Of a DNA stretch of 29,575 nt, positions 9,950 through 20,121 are shown piece by piece. The position numbers were made by a program, and so were the translations under genes. This stretch comes from Guillardia theta CCMP2712 (taxonomy: Eukaryota; Cryptophyceae; Pyrenomonadales; Geminigeraceae). The notes under the pieces were generated by a model. It did not search any database. It worked only from the letters and a program-made list of their open reading frames with translations, and was not told the DNA's origin. The stretch's first letter is position 1, and each line of letters begins with the position of its first letter. The stretch covers positions 530,248 through 559,822 of the forward strand of contig NW_005434642.1 of the NCBI RefSeq assembly GCF_000315625.1, written 5' to 3'.

Positions 9950-10740
9950 GAGATAGATGGAGCACCTGTAAGTTCATTCCATGTCATTGTCATCTTCTTG
10001 CAAAGACCCCTCCCCCCCCCCCTCCTCATCGTCTCTCCTCGTTCTCTTCTTGTCTCCCCCCTCCTTGTCTCTCCTTGTCTATCTTCGTCGCTCCTCCTCT
10101 CTCCTCGTTCTCTCCTCGTTCTCTCCTCGTTCTCTCCTCGTGCTCTCCTCGTTCTCTCCTCGTTCTCTCCTCCTCTCTCCCGTCTCTCCCATCATCCTTG
10201 TACTGATTATTCTTTGTTTGCTCCGGTTTGCCCTTCTTTTTCAGTCAATAAAGAGGATTATTACCTCCCCCCCTCCCCCGACGACACTATTCATGAGAGA
10301 GGGCAGAAATGTACATATAGCCCTTTAATTAGTAGAAGTCACTTTGTAACGGAAGGGCAGAAAGCCGACCTCCGAAGAGGCAATCCAAAAACGAGCAGCA
10401 AATGCATACAGGAAGGGAGGGTCGAGGGGAGGAGGGACGAGGAAGGGAGGGAGGGCAGAGGGGAGAAGAAGAAGGGATCAGAGACTTCGTAAAGATTGGA
10501 CAAGAGAGGTGGGGAGGGAGGGAAAGGGGAGGAGCCAGGAGAGATGGTCTTACGTATATTGTGAGGCAAGTTTTCCATGTACTTGTAGGCGGAAGTCACA
10601 TGATACCGAAGAGAGGTTTTGAGAACTGACGATCTGAAACATCATTGCAAGTTTTCTCAGAGGGCTTGCTCTTTCACTCCCGCATGCTCATGGTTGAACG
10701 TCTTATGCAGGTGGCTTAAAACCAAGACAGGAGGGCCGTA
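9950..10740. other. Low-complexity spacer with an 11-base tandem repeat
   Basis: Spacer between the sugar kinase (5' end) and the next gene. It holds C runs at about 10008-10022 and 10265-10275, an 11-base tandem CTCTCCTCGTT repeat of about six or seven copies at about 10098-10175, and a purine-rich block at 10405-10545. I see no conserved coding signal. Open frames here are Ser/Leu/Pro or Arg/Gly/Glu repeats. Confidence 0.6.
10098..10175. repeat. CTCTCCTCGTT 11-base tandem repeat
   Basis: Units of CTCTCCTCGTT follow each other with a single G-for-T change in one copy (CGTGCTCTC). The run is flanked by looser pyrimidine DNA. It lies in the 5' flank of the minus-strand sugar kinase gene. Confidence 0.85.
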
Positions 10741-10746
10741 CAAAAA

Positions 10747-13192
10747 ATGGCGAAGGGGTCACAGGTGACACATTCAGCTCTGCTGGCGGGTCTGCACTCA
10801 TGTCGCGTGTTCGTTGGCCAGGCTCAGCAGCTTCGCAAGTATGCGCCTGCTGTGATTGCTTGCGCTCTTGTCGTCCTCCTTGTCGTTGAAAGGTAACAAG
10901 GTGCGAATGAGCGCGACAAGGTTAACTGGTTCAACAGGAGCAGCAGCTACCGGTCCAGTCTGGTCTCGCTCGCTGATCCTTCAGACTCGCAGTTTGAGGT
11001 CCAGCAGTCTTTCAGCGCAGGAGGAGAGTGACTTTTGTCTCAGGACCCCCAGCTGAATCAGATCTACAATCAAGCCCTCCGCGAGTCCCTTCGTGACTCT
11101 AAGGTGAACGCACAGGCTCAACAACGCCCAGCTCTTGACCAGCTTGGTAGGAGATCAGCAGAGGCTTCGAGTGGAAGCACTTGAAGAATTCCGCCAGCCA
11201 ACCAGCAGAAGCTCCGAAACAGCAACAACTGCAGGTAAACCGTTCCCCGGCCCCCGGTACCAAGTCAGAGGATGTGAAGGCCCCAGCTGTGAAGAAGAGC
11301 GAGGAGACCAAGGAGGATGAGAGATTGTCCTCTGGTCAGGCCAGGAGCGACCTCAGCGCTTTCTTCACGCATATGGAGAAAAGTCATAGTGACTCAGCAC
11401 CTCATGAGCACGTGGAGTTGAAGAAAGCTCCTGCGGTGAAAGGCCTGTCTGAGTCCACCAAGGTGCGTCCCAAGCGAAGAAAGAGGGGAAGATAGCACGC
11501 AGCTCCTTCTTTTTTCAAACACATCGGAAGCATCCTAGTGACGAGCTTTGACAGAGGGAGCTACAAGCACTGATGGGGGAGAAGCAGAAGGCCAAGCTCA
11601 TGAATCAGGTTTGTCTTGATGTGTTGCCGTCGTCAAGGTGATGTTATTTCAGGTCAAGCAGCAGAAACATGACATTCGGATCCTTGAGCACATGGTAGGC
11701 TGGAGGGGATGAGGGCCGGGTGCGTGTGATAGTCTCACTGTCGAGCAGCTTGTCGACTCCCTTGCTGCAAAGTCGAACCCCGTAGAGCCGAAAGCTACTG
11801 AGACGAAGAGATCGCGCCATGCCGATGACCAGCAGGACCAGGAGAAGAGTGCGGAGAAAGCTTTTGCAAACATCTTGGCGGCGGCAGCGGCTAACGAACG
11901 GCCGAAAGCTACTGAGATGAGATCCCGTCCAGTAAAGGACAAGCAAGACAAGGAGAGGAGTGCGGAAAAAGCTTTTGCAAACATCTTGGCGGCGGCGGCA
12001 GCCAGCGAATTGTCACATGCTGCTAGGGAGGTGAGGGAAAACAAATGGGTCGCATGCGTACTGAATGAGGTCCTTCGTAGAAGAAGAGCTCCAAGTCGAG
12101 GTCACCAAAGAGATGGGAGGTCGAAGGATACATGGATGCGGACGAAGGAGGAAGTCAGTTGGCATCGTTTGCACTTCCGGCTCCTCCTGTACCAGCTCCC
12201 GACCTCCGTATGCTTCTCACTCCATTCAGCAGGCTGCCAAGTGTCCTCCCTGTGGCTTTCTTCCTGACTGTCAGGTGAGGAGGAGGAGGAGGAGTGTCGT
12301 CTCGATTGATGACACAGTTCCTACCTCAGGTCAACCCTGCTGCAGTTGGAAGGTCACGAGCAACCGGGATGTTCAATGCATATCCCTGTAAGACTTCCTT
12401 GCTCGCAGCTTTGACCTGACGCGCGTGCAGCCATGCCCCAGTCCAACCCTGTGTGGGGCAGCGGCGGTGCTCACTTGAGCACGCTTGCCTTGTCATCGGG
12501 AGGAATCAATCAGGATGTGAAACCTCTTTGGAACAAGCTCGGCGATATCTTCCGGCCCGCAGCAAGAAAGCTCCTCAGCAAGGTGGCGCCTCCTGCTAAC
12601 AATCATCCTTGACCTGGCGGGCAGGAGCCTGTAGAGGATGAGGAAGGAGGATCAACGCGGGTAGAGGAGTTGGCGTCCTTCGCCCTTCCTGCTGCTCCTC
12701 AGTAAGCGACACGTCACTCTTATCCCCCACGCTCACTGGCTGCTGCAGGGCGTCGCCTCCTCCCAAGTGTGTCTGTCCTGCGTGCAAGCTGGGGGACGAG
12801 AGGGTGCGACGTTCTTGTGCCAGTGGCTGTTGTAACAAGACGGTGACAGATTGGGTTCGAGGATGAGAAGCACTCCAAGAGCGATGTTTCGCAGGAAGAG
12901 CTTGTCGGGCTGATCGGTTCTCTTCATCCTTCCCCTCGTCGGCTCTGATGCTGCCTGCAGATGACGAGCTCATGAAGCTCGACCCCCAGTACGCCGCGAA
13001 GAGGATGGAGTTCAACGGAGCCAAGGTCTGCTGAAGCTCCCTACAACCTCCCCGTGCTCAACCTGGCTCCAGGACTCCCTTCTTACCAGCACGCAAGGAT
13101 GGTGGCCGGCCGGCCGAGCTAATCCCTTCAGCGATTTCTCAGGAGCACAAGAACCCTACGGGAATGAGGTGAAGGAGCCGGAGGTGCGCTAG
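10747..13192 (+). CDS. Unrecognised membrane-anchored, low-complexity protein, many exons
   Basis: Not recognised. The ATG at 10747 gives a short basic N-terminus and one membrane segment, YAPAVIACALVVLLVVER, ending at donor AG|GTAACA. Exons then read SYRSSLVSLADPSDSQFE and DPQLNQIYNQALRESLRDSK, followed by a polar Lys/Ser/Pro region (about 11190-11460), ELQALMGEKQKAKLMNQ, VKQQKHDIRILEHM and LVDSLAAKSNP. A duplicated segment with SAEKAFANILAAAAA comes next, then KSSKSRSPKRWEVEGYMDAD, PLWNKLGDIFRPAARKLL, LMKLDPQYAAKRMEFNGAK and a last exon ending NEVKEPEVR at 13190-13192. Most introns are 40-80 bases with clear CAG acceptors. The picture is a single-pass membrane protein with a long, largely disordered and partly coiled-coil region. 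Several 3' junctions are provisional. Function unknown. Confidence 0.55.
11787..12010 (+). repeat. In-gene tandem duplication of 111-114 bases
   Basis: GCCGAAAGCTACTGAGA occurs at 11787 and again at 11901. GAGTGCGGAGAAAGCTTTTG occurs at 11847 and, with one change, at 11958. The copies are in the same reading frame and differ by a three-base gap, so the protein gains a second 37-38 residue unit built on KATE..RS and SAEKAFANILAAAAA. High identity points to a fairly recent duplication. Confidence 0.9.
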
Positions 13193-13499
13193 AGCAGCTG
13201 ACTAGCGTCCAGGTGGTGAAGAAACGCGCCACTGTCTGGTGATTCCACGAGACTCTTGAGACTTTCAACGGGAAGATGTACGCCAGAGATGATGTTTGCA
13301 TGTTTGCAGAGTTGTATCATCTCCGATCAGATGGTTCTCAGTGCCAGTGTCTCGATCAGTCTAGGAGATTTCGCTTGCAGCGTAGGCGGTACGTCCCGGT
13401 AGAACAAACTTCGAAATTTCGGAAACTTTAGACGCTCAACTCATTGCTCTCTAAGGCTCTGATGATGATCACCGATTGTGTCATGCGGTCTCAAGAGTT
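13193..13499. other. Intergenic stretch, nothing recognised
   Basis: This spacer follows the membrane-protein gene. No open frame with coding character, repeat or RNA gene was seen in it. Confidence 0.5.
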
Positions 13500-13625
13500 G
13501 TAGTCAGTCCCTCAGCAATTGTCCCGACAGACGGCCCGGCCCCGGCGGCCAGTCCGATCCCGGCGAGTCCGCCGAGCCGCCGCGTGATTCACTGCCGATG
13601 ATCACGGCGGTGCCGCTGAGTGAGT
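13500..13625. repeat. GC-rich island 1
   Basis: Very GC-rich stretch with CGGCCCGGCCCCGGCGG, repeated AGTC/GAGTC words, CTGCCGATGATCACGGCGG and GCTGAGTGAG. It shares this vocabulary with three larger islands in the window. It lies about 300 bases 5' of the gene starting at 13921. No coding sense was found. Confidence 0.55.
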
Positions 13626-13920
13626 TTTAGTCATTTGCTAGTGCATGAGGGGGATGATGAGATACAAATCGGGAGGGAAACCCGGAAGGAGGGGAAGAGG
13701 ACGGAGCAAGCATGGGAGAGGAGAAGAGAGGAGGAGGAGGATGGGCAGACATGGGGAAGGAGGAGGAGCCTTGACCTGGGATAACATGCTACAGCGAGGA
13801 GGAGGACACCTTCAAGGTGGTTCATGAGCATGCTCCTCTTATCTCATGCTGAGACAAGAGGTCTGGTGATGGTGCGGAGACTCGCAGCCATTCTAGTGTG
13901 AAGCGCGGGACGTGTTGCCG

Positions 13921-15001
13921 ATGCCCATAATCGAGATCCTCCTCTTCGGTGTTGGGGTGGCAGTGGGAGGAAGGAGGGCTCTACAAAAGTTTCGCGGAGA
14001 AGATGGCGAGGAAACCACCGCCATGTCGGCGCCGGTGTCGCCATGTGCTTCTCCTCGGCAGCAGCATGACAGGCAGAGGGATAGAAGTGACTTCCAGAAC
14101 CTGATTGACGATGCTCGCGATACCTTAGCGCTCCTCTCTCCCCGGCTCGTGGACAACTCTTCCTATCCTCCTCGACACGATTGGGATGCCTCAGATGCGG
14201 GAAGCGCCGGGGGAGCAGGTCAGCTAGAGGGAGAGGATAGCATAGATAGGAACTGGAGCTCGTGGATCTCGAGGATCGTCGGGAACAACGATTCTTCTCA
14301 CTCTGTCGATGCGTTCGGTCAAGCAAACAACTGGTCGATCCGGGACGGAATTATCAACCTGGCCGGGGATAACAAGGTTCATGCTCACAAGCAGGAGGCC
14401 CTTGAGGACCGCAAGAGTTGGGACCCATGTAGAACCCCCAGGTCGAGTGCGCTAAGGAAAGGATGGGACTCTCCCTCTCCCTCTCCCCGAGCTCTCCCTC
14501 AGCTGCCTGGCCGTCACGTTCGTTTCCACCCCAAGCCAAAATTGGAGGAGGTGCACAAGATTGAGCATTCGCCAGAGGAGCTTTCCTCCCGCAGGAACCA
14601 CTGGAATCGCATCCTCAAGGCAGCTGAACGAGATGCCTACGATGCCTACTTGTCGAGCGGGAAGCACAGAAGGAAAACAGAAGCAGACAGGCTGACTTCT
14701 CCCTCTGAGATCCACGTCCTTTATCAGGACTTGTTGCCTCAGCCTGTCTCATCTTCGACGCGCGAACGACCAGACCTCGCAAGCTCTTGTCCAGCTGGCG
14801 GCGAGGAGAAGCAGAATGGAAAGGATACGTCGCCTGCAGACAAGTGGAAGAAAGCTGCAGGAAACCGCGCCACGGTTCCGGTGAGTTCGACTTACGATTA
14901 CTTTTGCCTCACTTGCCGTGCAGATTCCAAAACTTAATCTCGACAAAGTTCGTGTGCAGGAAGACGAGGAAGAATTGGGTCGTAGGAGACTAAGACGATG
15001 A
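13921..15001 (+). CDS. Uncharacterised protein with N-terminal membrane segment and RVxF-like motif
   Basis: 345 residues in two exons (13921-14880 and 14924-15001; the 43-base intron has GTGAGT and TGCAG ends, and phases close). The ATG at 13921 is the first in the frame and opens a membrane/signal-anchor segment, MPIIEILLFGVGVAVGG. The middle is polar and probably disordered. Near residues 200-240 the conserved-looking core reads GRHVRFHPKPKLEEVHKIEH, then SPEELSSRRNHWNRILKAAE. HVRF followed at a distance by a W fits the RVxF docking motif used by protein phosphatase 1 regulators such as GADD34-type subunits. The C-terminus is charged (QEDEEELGRRRLRR). The PP1-binding role is inference from one short motif; otherwise the protein is unknown. 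Confidence 0.7.
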
Positions 15002-15392
15002 CGCCTCTATCAACGGCTGCCGTCCTGTCTGTTACTATTAATTATCAATTTTATGGCATGCTTTCTGTACAGCCCCAGCTCCCCAGCCCCGCCCCGTCCC
15101 CCTTCCCCTCATCAGCACCTTTCGCCCTCAGCTTCGAGGCAGAGAGTCAGCCATGAGAAGGATTCGACGGGTGGGCAAAGAGAGGGCATGGAGGCAACCG
15201 GTGCATGTGCGAGACTAAGGTGACAAGGCAGGGAGAGACGAGATGAGGAAGAGGAGTTGAAGGATGACGACGAAGCGAGAGGAGGAGCAGATGCTTCCCT
15301 ATATTAACCTAATCTTTGTCGCAAGTACGTCACTTTACACTGCATCCCTCAGTTCCGGCAAAAGTCTGCCTGGATGAGAAAGCAGGAGGGGT
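15002..15392. other. Convergent 3' spacer
   Basis: This lies between the stop codons of two converging genes. It has an AT-rich patch (about 15035-15055, ATTAATTATCAATTTTATG) that could serve 3'-end formation. No gene was seen. Confidence 0.5.
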
Positions 15393-16022
15393 TCAGATGA
15401 TCAGCAGCCTCTTCACGCGTTTGCAGTAGTCGATGTACTCCTTTCCGAACTTCTTCATCATCCATTCTTCTTCGACAGGCATCACCCAGAGGAACAAGTA
15501 GCCGGCCGTCAAGGCTAGGCTGATTGCACTGTACGCAGAGTCAAGAATGAAGGCAACTGCAGTGCAGGATCCAAGCATGCCGATGTAGATAGGATGACGG
15601 AAGAAACCGAAGGGCCCATCCTTTACAACCAGCTGCGCTACTCCTGCACCATGTGGGACTGGCGTGTGGTACTTGTTCAGGTGTCTGATGGCAGACAGCG
15701 CGAAGGACCATGACAAGCACCACATTGAAACTCCAGCGAGGTATGTCGACATGGGGGTCATGGAAAAGAGCTCAGATACCTTGACTTGGGGGAGAGACGC
15801 TGGAAGGTATCTCAGACTTTCTCGCGCGACATAACCGAGAATCCAAGACCCCATGGTCAAGAAGGGCGGCTTGATAGGAAGCTGAATGGTCTTTTCTCCG
15901 TCATCTTTCTTGAAGTTTGAGTCCTTGGGTCTTGCCAGGGACATGACCACAAATCGAACGCCTCCGCAGAGGGCGAGAACATGCGCGAGGCCACCGAAGG
16001 GAGTGGAAGCTGGAGTCGTCAT
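15393..16022 (-). CDS. ICMT/PEMT-like integral membrane methyltransferase
   Basis: Membrane methyltransferase of the isoprenylcysteine carboxyl methyltransferase / phospholipid methyltransferase superfamily; it uses S-adenosylmethionine at the membrane. Single exon, 209 residues from the ATG at 16022 (the open frame extends further upstream but without an earlier ATG). Membrane segments are visible at ALCGGVRFVVMSLA, MSTYLAGVSMWCLSWSFALS and YSAISLALTAGYLFLWVMPV. The C-terminal signature is clear: GPFGFFRHPIYIGMLG, then VEEEWMMKKFGKEYIDYCKR. These are the RHPxY and EExxxxxxFGxxYxxYxxxV motifs that bind SAM and line the active site. The substrate (prenylcysteine, phosphatidylethanolamine or another lipid) cannot be told. 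The upstream frame is Ser-rich and might be an unseen leader exon. Confidence 0.8.
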   Translation of the reverse strand: MTTPASTPFGGLAHVLALCGGVRFVVMSLARPKDSNFKKDDGEKTIQLPIKPPFLTMGSWILGYVARESLRYLPASLPQVKVSELFSMTPMSTYLAGVSMWCLSWSFALSAIRHLNKYHTPVPHGAGVAQLVVKDGPFGFFRHPIYIGMLGSCTAVAFILDSAYSAISLALTAGYLFLWVMPVEEEWMMKKFGKEYIDYCKRVKRLLII

Positions 16023-16084
16023 GGAGTGGTTGGTTGCTGAAGTACTCAAGAACCTGCTGCTGCTGCTGTTGCTTGCTCTTGCAA

Positions 16085-16550
16085 AATTTTTATAAGGAAA
16101 ATTCGGCGGGGGGGGGCTTTTAGGTCAGGGGGTACAAATGGGGGGTAGGGGTACTAGGACATAGGGGTCCGTTCATGCTCCGATGAGTTATTGATTACAT
16201 TGCAAAGGGAGGGTGGGTGAAAAGTGTTAGAAAAGTACCGGTGGTAAGAACCCATTTTACGTAATCCAGTAGGGGTGCTCGCGTAGAGTGAGGGTGAACA
16301 CGGGTGGTATAGAGGAGATATCCCAGGGCTCGTATAAAGGTGGGGTGGTCGTCCTTGGAGATATAAAGGGAGGCGAGGACAGCAGATATTTCAATTAGCT
16401 GAGACGCCTAGGTGACTGTGCTGTCCTCCCTTTCCCTTAGCCGCAATGAAGGACGTGATCTCCGAGCGGCTCAGTGACTGTACGTGACTCGCACCCGGTC
16501 AGGGTTATAAGTAGAGGCTGTTGGCACGGTCCTCGTACTGATTTTTAACT
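16085..16550. other. G-run-rich intergenic tract
   Basis: Starts with a run of nine G and many GGGG blocks to about 16330, then a plainer stretch. The opening TTTTTATAAGG and TAGGGGTAC words recall the 6640-6790 tract (TTTTATAAGGGG, TAGGGGTAC), so the two may be copies of one decayed element. A tiny frame at 16446 (MKDVISERLSDCT) is too short to support a gene. Confidence 0.4.
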
Positions 16551-16960
16551 TAACTTTGAGTAAAGAACCATTGAACCGGCCCGGGAAGAAGAACTTGGCA
16601 AGTTGAGTCCGATCATTGAGTCAATGAGTCACCGTGACGGTGGCAGTGTACTTCCGGTCATTGAACTTCGGCCAACGGTTTGCCACTGTTGAACCGGGCT
16701 GGTCGGCCCGGATCGGACCCGGACGCCAGGCTGAGCTCGGACCGTCGGGCCGGGCGGCTCGCGCTCCCCGGCGGGCCCGGCCCGGACTCGGAGGACTCGG
16801 GAGTACCGGCCCGGCCCTGAGCAGACTGAGCCCGGCCACCCGGCGCGCCGGCCGGGCGCGGCCGGGCCCCGCGCCCGAACTTCCCGAACTTGGGCTGAAC
16901 TCAGTGACTCGGTTGTTATCTGAGGGTCCTGACGGAACAAAGAATTTTAGACGGCAGTGA
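16550..16960. repeat. GC-rich island 2
   Basis: About 400 bases of very high GC, with repeated GGCCCGG / CCGGCCCGG words, ATTGAGTCAATGAGTCACCGTGACGG at its left side and AACTCAGTGACTCGG at its right. CAACGGTTTGCCACTGTT at 16674-16691 recurs inverted in island 4. It lies about 365 bases 5' of the ZIP gene. Open frames on both strands are Gly/Pro/Arg/Ala artefacts of composition. Confidence 0.6.
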
Positions 16961-17324
16961 GTCTCTTCTACCCCACCCACCCCCCTACTAGGCTAGCCAG
17001 CGCCCGGCAGCTCTCAGCGGCCGCCGGACTCCTCAGAATGAACCCACCCCCTGAAAATAAGGGCATTGACTCTAGGTACTGGGGGTGGCAGCAAGTTCAC
17101 TGGATAGAATCCTATCTTTCTGCCTACCGTACCGGTACAACCGGCTGCTCTCGCTACCAGCGAGCACGACAACAGTCTCCTCCTCCTCCTCCTCCTCCGG
17201 CTCCTCTCCCGCTCCATCGTCTTCACTTCACAACAGATCCAGTGGTAGCGACTGAGAGGTCCCTCACTGGCAGTAGGATACAGCTCTCAGCGCAGACCAT
17301 CTCCACTAGCTCAACCATCTTCCA

Positions 17325-18587
17325 ATGGATCCGTTTGTAAACCTCAAGATCGTCTCAATCTTCACCGTCCTTGCGACGTCCATCATTGGCGTCATGCTTC
17401 CTGTCCTTCGCTGGAGAAAGGAGGGTCCCAAGACGGCAGAGGAGCCTTCCTTCTGGTTCTTCCTGCTCCGAGCGTACGCAGCTGGCGTCATGCTGGCGCT
17501 GGCGTTCGTGCACATCATCTCCGACGCTTTCTCAGTCATGGATGGGTTGACGGGCAACTTCCCCATCGCGTCTGTTCTCGTCATGGTGGGCGTGATGCTC
17601 ATGATGCTGGTCGAGCGAGCTTCTCTCGACTTCGGGTCTCGCTGCTTCGGAAGCTCAGGCGACGCCGCCAGGGTCTGCTGCCACTCGGACGTGCACCAGC
17701 ACTCGCACGGGTGCCTGCGACATGCGCATCAGTCCAACGACTGTCATCACGAGGACGCGGAAGAAATCTTCGTCATCGAGAGTCATGCCCTGCCTCCACA
17801 TGTCCCTCACGCTGTAGCTGACGAGGAGCTGGGGACTTCCGTACCTCCGTCGCTGGAGGCTCTCAAGGCCGCAGACCTTCCTCAAGTCAGCGGCGATGCA
17901 CAAGGAGATCTGGCCGACGTTGTGGACGCCAAGCCGCGGGTGATGCTGGGGATGCTTGAGTTCGGCATCGTAGTGCACTCGGTGATCATAGGGATGGATC
18001 TGGGAGTGAGGACGCAGAAGCCGAGCGCCATCGTGGGGCTGATGATTGCTCTCTGCTTCCATCAGTTCTTTGAAGGCCTCGGCCTCGGATCCTGCATCGC
18101 TTACGTCATGCATGAGCACGGATCGGCGATGCAATGGCCCAAGGTAGGAGGAGCACGGGTGAAGACCAAGGAGTCTTACTAGTCGAGCAGATCATGCTCA
18201 TGGTGATGCTCTTCTCCATCACGTTTCCCCTCGGCGTAGCGCTGGGGATGATCAGCATCGCTGCGCAGAGCTTTCATGCTCAAGATCTGTTCCATCCTTG
18301 GCTGCAAGGTCGGGAGGGACGAAAGGAAACATTAACCTTGACTGGCACGCAGGAACTCTCGACGCTTTGAGCGGAGGCATCCTGGTTCACCTAGCCTTCA
18401 TTCACTTCATCTCAGGTTCTTCTCTTCACCGTGTCTTGTTGTTTGAAGGACTATGCTGACGGAGGAAGCAGAGGATTTCAGTCGGACGGACATCAACTCT
18501 CCTAAGCACTTGCGGCTCAGATGGAGCATGCTTCTCAGCGTCATCCTAGGGGCGACCTGCATGTCGCTCCTCGCGCTCCAAGCTTGA
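17325..18587 (+). CDS. ZIP-family divalent metal transporter
   Basis: Moves zinc or iron into the cytosol. 371 residues in four exons: 17325-18143, 18191-18308, 18353-18415 and 18472-18587, with phases that close. Hydrophobic segments 1-3 (about residues 8-28, 46-66 and 82-98) are followed by a long variable loop rich in His and Cys (about 118-145, HSDVHQHSHG and HHEDAEE), the usual ZIP metal-sensing loop. The fourth segment has HSVIIGMDLG (218-227) and the fifth HQFFEGLGLG (246-255); these carry the paired His and HxxxEG residues of the ZIP metal site. The later exons give FSITFPLGVALGMIS, GGILVHLAFIHFIS and the last segment, WSMLLSVILGATCMSLLALQ. The overall class is the plant/fungal ZIP II-I type. 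The start codon sits at the first segment with no leader, so a plasma or internal membrane is expected. Metal specificity is inferred. Confidence 0.9.
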
Positions 18588-18704
18588 GCACAAGATTTTT
18601 AATGATTCCTTCTCTCTTCCTCTCCTCCCTCTCTCTCCTCTTCATCACCCACCCTCCTTCTCTCTCCCCCTTGCCTCTTGGTTGCTGTAAAACGGGATGT
18701 CCGT

Positions 18705-20121
18705 CTAGATGGTCGTCACCTCGTCCACCACCCTCTGCGCGACGATCTTCTGGTTGTCGTCCACCAGCACTGCCTCTCCCGTCACTCCAACCAGCAGCAT
18801 CTCAACTCACCGTTGAGCAGAGGGCCCGACGGCAGCTTGACTTGCACCCACTTGGAGCCGGTGGGAGACTGAAGGACAAGTGAGGACGAGCACGTGGCGC
18901 AGACGGAATATGAACAGAGGGAGGGAGGGAGGGAGGGAGGGAGGGAGGGAGAGAGGGAGGGAGGGAGGGAGGGACTTTCGGGGGAAGGGGAGCGGGAAGG
19001 GGGCGAGCAGGGGACCAGTGGAGGCAAGAAAGGGAGGGATGCGGGCAAGTGGCGATGAGAGAGACAGGAAGGGAAGCAGAAGGTCAAAGGGGGGGGTCAA
19101 GGACCTTGAGGGTGGAGCCATAGCCCTCTTCTTGCATCTGAACCTCCACGTCCGCTCCCTTGCTGAGTACAGAGCAGAACTTCATCTCTCCTCGCATGCT
19201 CTTTCGCTGTGCGATGTAGAGGTGAATCCCTTGCCTGCTCCCTCGTCAGCTGCCTCAAGGGTTAGAGAAGCAATCGCTACCGGTCGTCTCGTTTGTACTT
19301 GAGGCTCGTCGCAGGGTTGCGATGAACAACATCGTAGAGTTTTTGTTGAGGCAGTTCTGTTGGACATCAGATGCGAAAGAGGACGAGGCGAGCAGCAGGA
19401 GGAGGGGAACCTTCGGGGGCACCTCCTTCTGCGCTTAATGAGTCATTCGAAGAGTTTCTCGCCTCCATATCCTGAGAAGGTCAAGATGAGCTTGAAACGA
19501 ACTCACTTGCATCCCTCCGCACCTGCCGCACTTTCTTCATCAACCTGTCTTCTTTTCTCAGCGTCTCACGCAGCCTCTCTGTGTTCCTCGTGTTGGCATA
19601 CAGCTCTCGCTTAGCGAAGTCTGATGTCATGAAGCCTGCAATGCATGTCATCCCCTGCTCTTCCGCTCCCTTCCTCCTGTGCTCATTTTCCTCCCCATTC
19701 CTATTCATGCTCACCGAGCTTGCTGCAGGCTTTAGGACGGAAGTCTCCGTCGGGAAACTTCTCCTTGTACCGATCGTTGTCGACATATTTGTCCTTCCCC
19801 TTCACGTCTAGCCAACGGGTCACCCGACAAGCAGTCAACGCCTCCTCCCTCACCCGCTGAGCTGCTCAGCGATGGTGCGACCGTGAAGAGCGCAGTAGTG
19901 GCGTTGCTCGCCTTGCGGAAAGCATCGCTTGCAACATGCGCGAACGAGTCGGCGCCATGCCAGAGGCCCCCGCGGAACTGCTTTCCCTTGCAGCTCTGAG
20001 GTACAGAGACTTTGTCGCTAAAAGGTTCGGTGATGCAGAGCGCGGGGACGTGAGAGAAGGTCCCCGTGTACTTGCTAGTGTTGGCATTGATTTCAGGAAG
20101 AGGGATCTTAGTCTTTCCCAT
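18705..20121 (-). CDS. Unrecognised soluble protein, nine exons
   Basis: 280 residues assembled from nine exons: 20121-19854, 19807-19715, 19635-19507, 19428-19411, 19356-19281, 19234-19105, 18868-18811 and 18775-18705, with phases that close to the stop at 18705-18707 (eight segments listed; one boundary may hide a further small exon). The ATG at 20121 opens MGKTKIPLPEINANTSKYTG. Other readable parts are CKGKQFRGGLWHGADSFAHV, KYVDNDRYKEKFPDGDFRP, GFMTSDFAKRELYANTRNTE (start of a basic helix), KLYDVVHRNPATSLKYKRDD, HLYIAQRKSMRGEMKFCSVL, SPTGSKWVQVKLPSGPLLNG and VLVDDNQKIVAQRVVDEVTT. It has no signal peptide or membrane segment. The 'TSDFAKRE..NT..TE..RE' run recalls flagella-associated proteins, but I cannot name a family. 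The exon at 19428-19411 is only 18 bases. A GGGA satellite fills the intron at 19104-18869. Confidence 0.65.
18917..18974. repeat. GGGA tetramer satellite inside an intron
   Basis: Tandem GGGA units with one GAGA interruption fill 18917-18974, inside an intron of the minus-strand gene. The transcribed strand is therefore a CCCT pyrimidine run, close to a strong acceptor (CTTGTCCTTCAG). Confidence 0.9.

Noticed and set aside
16446-16486. Short frame MKDVISERLSDCT after a CCCTTAG acceptor-like site
   Set aside because: Only 13 codons with no partner exon found downstream.
16621-16980. Open frames of about 100-120 codons on both strands in GC-rich island 2
   Set aside because: Gly/Pro/Arg/Ala-only translations in several frames at once are what extreme GC produces by lack of stop codons.
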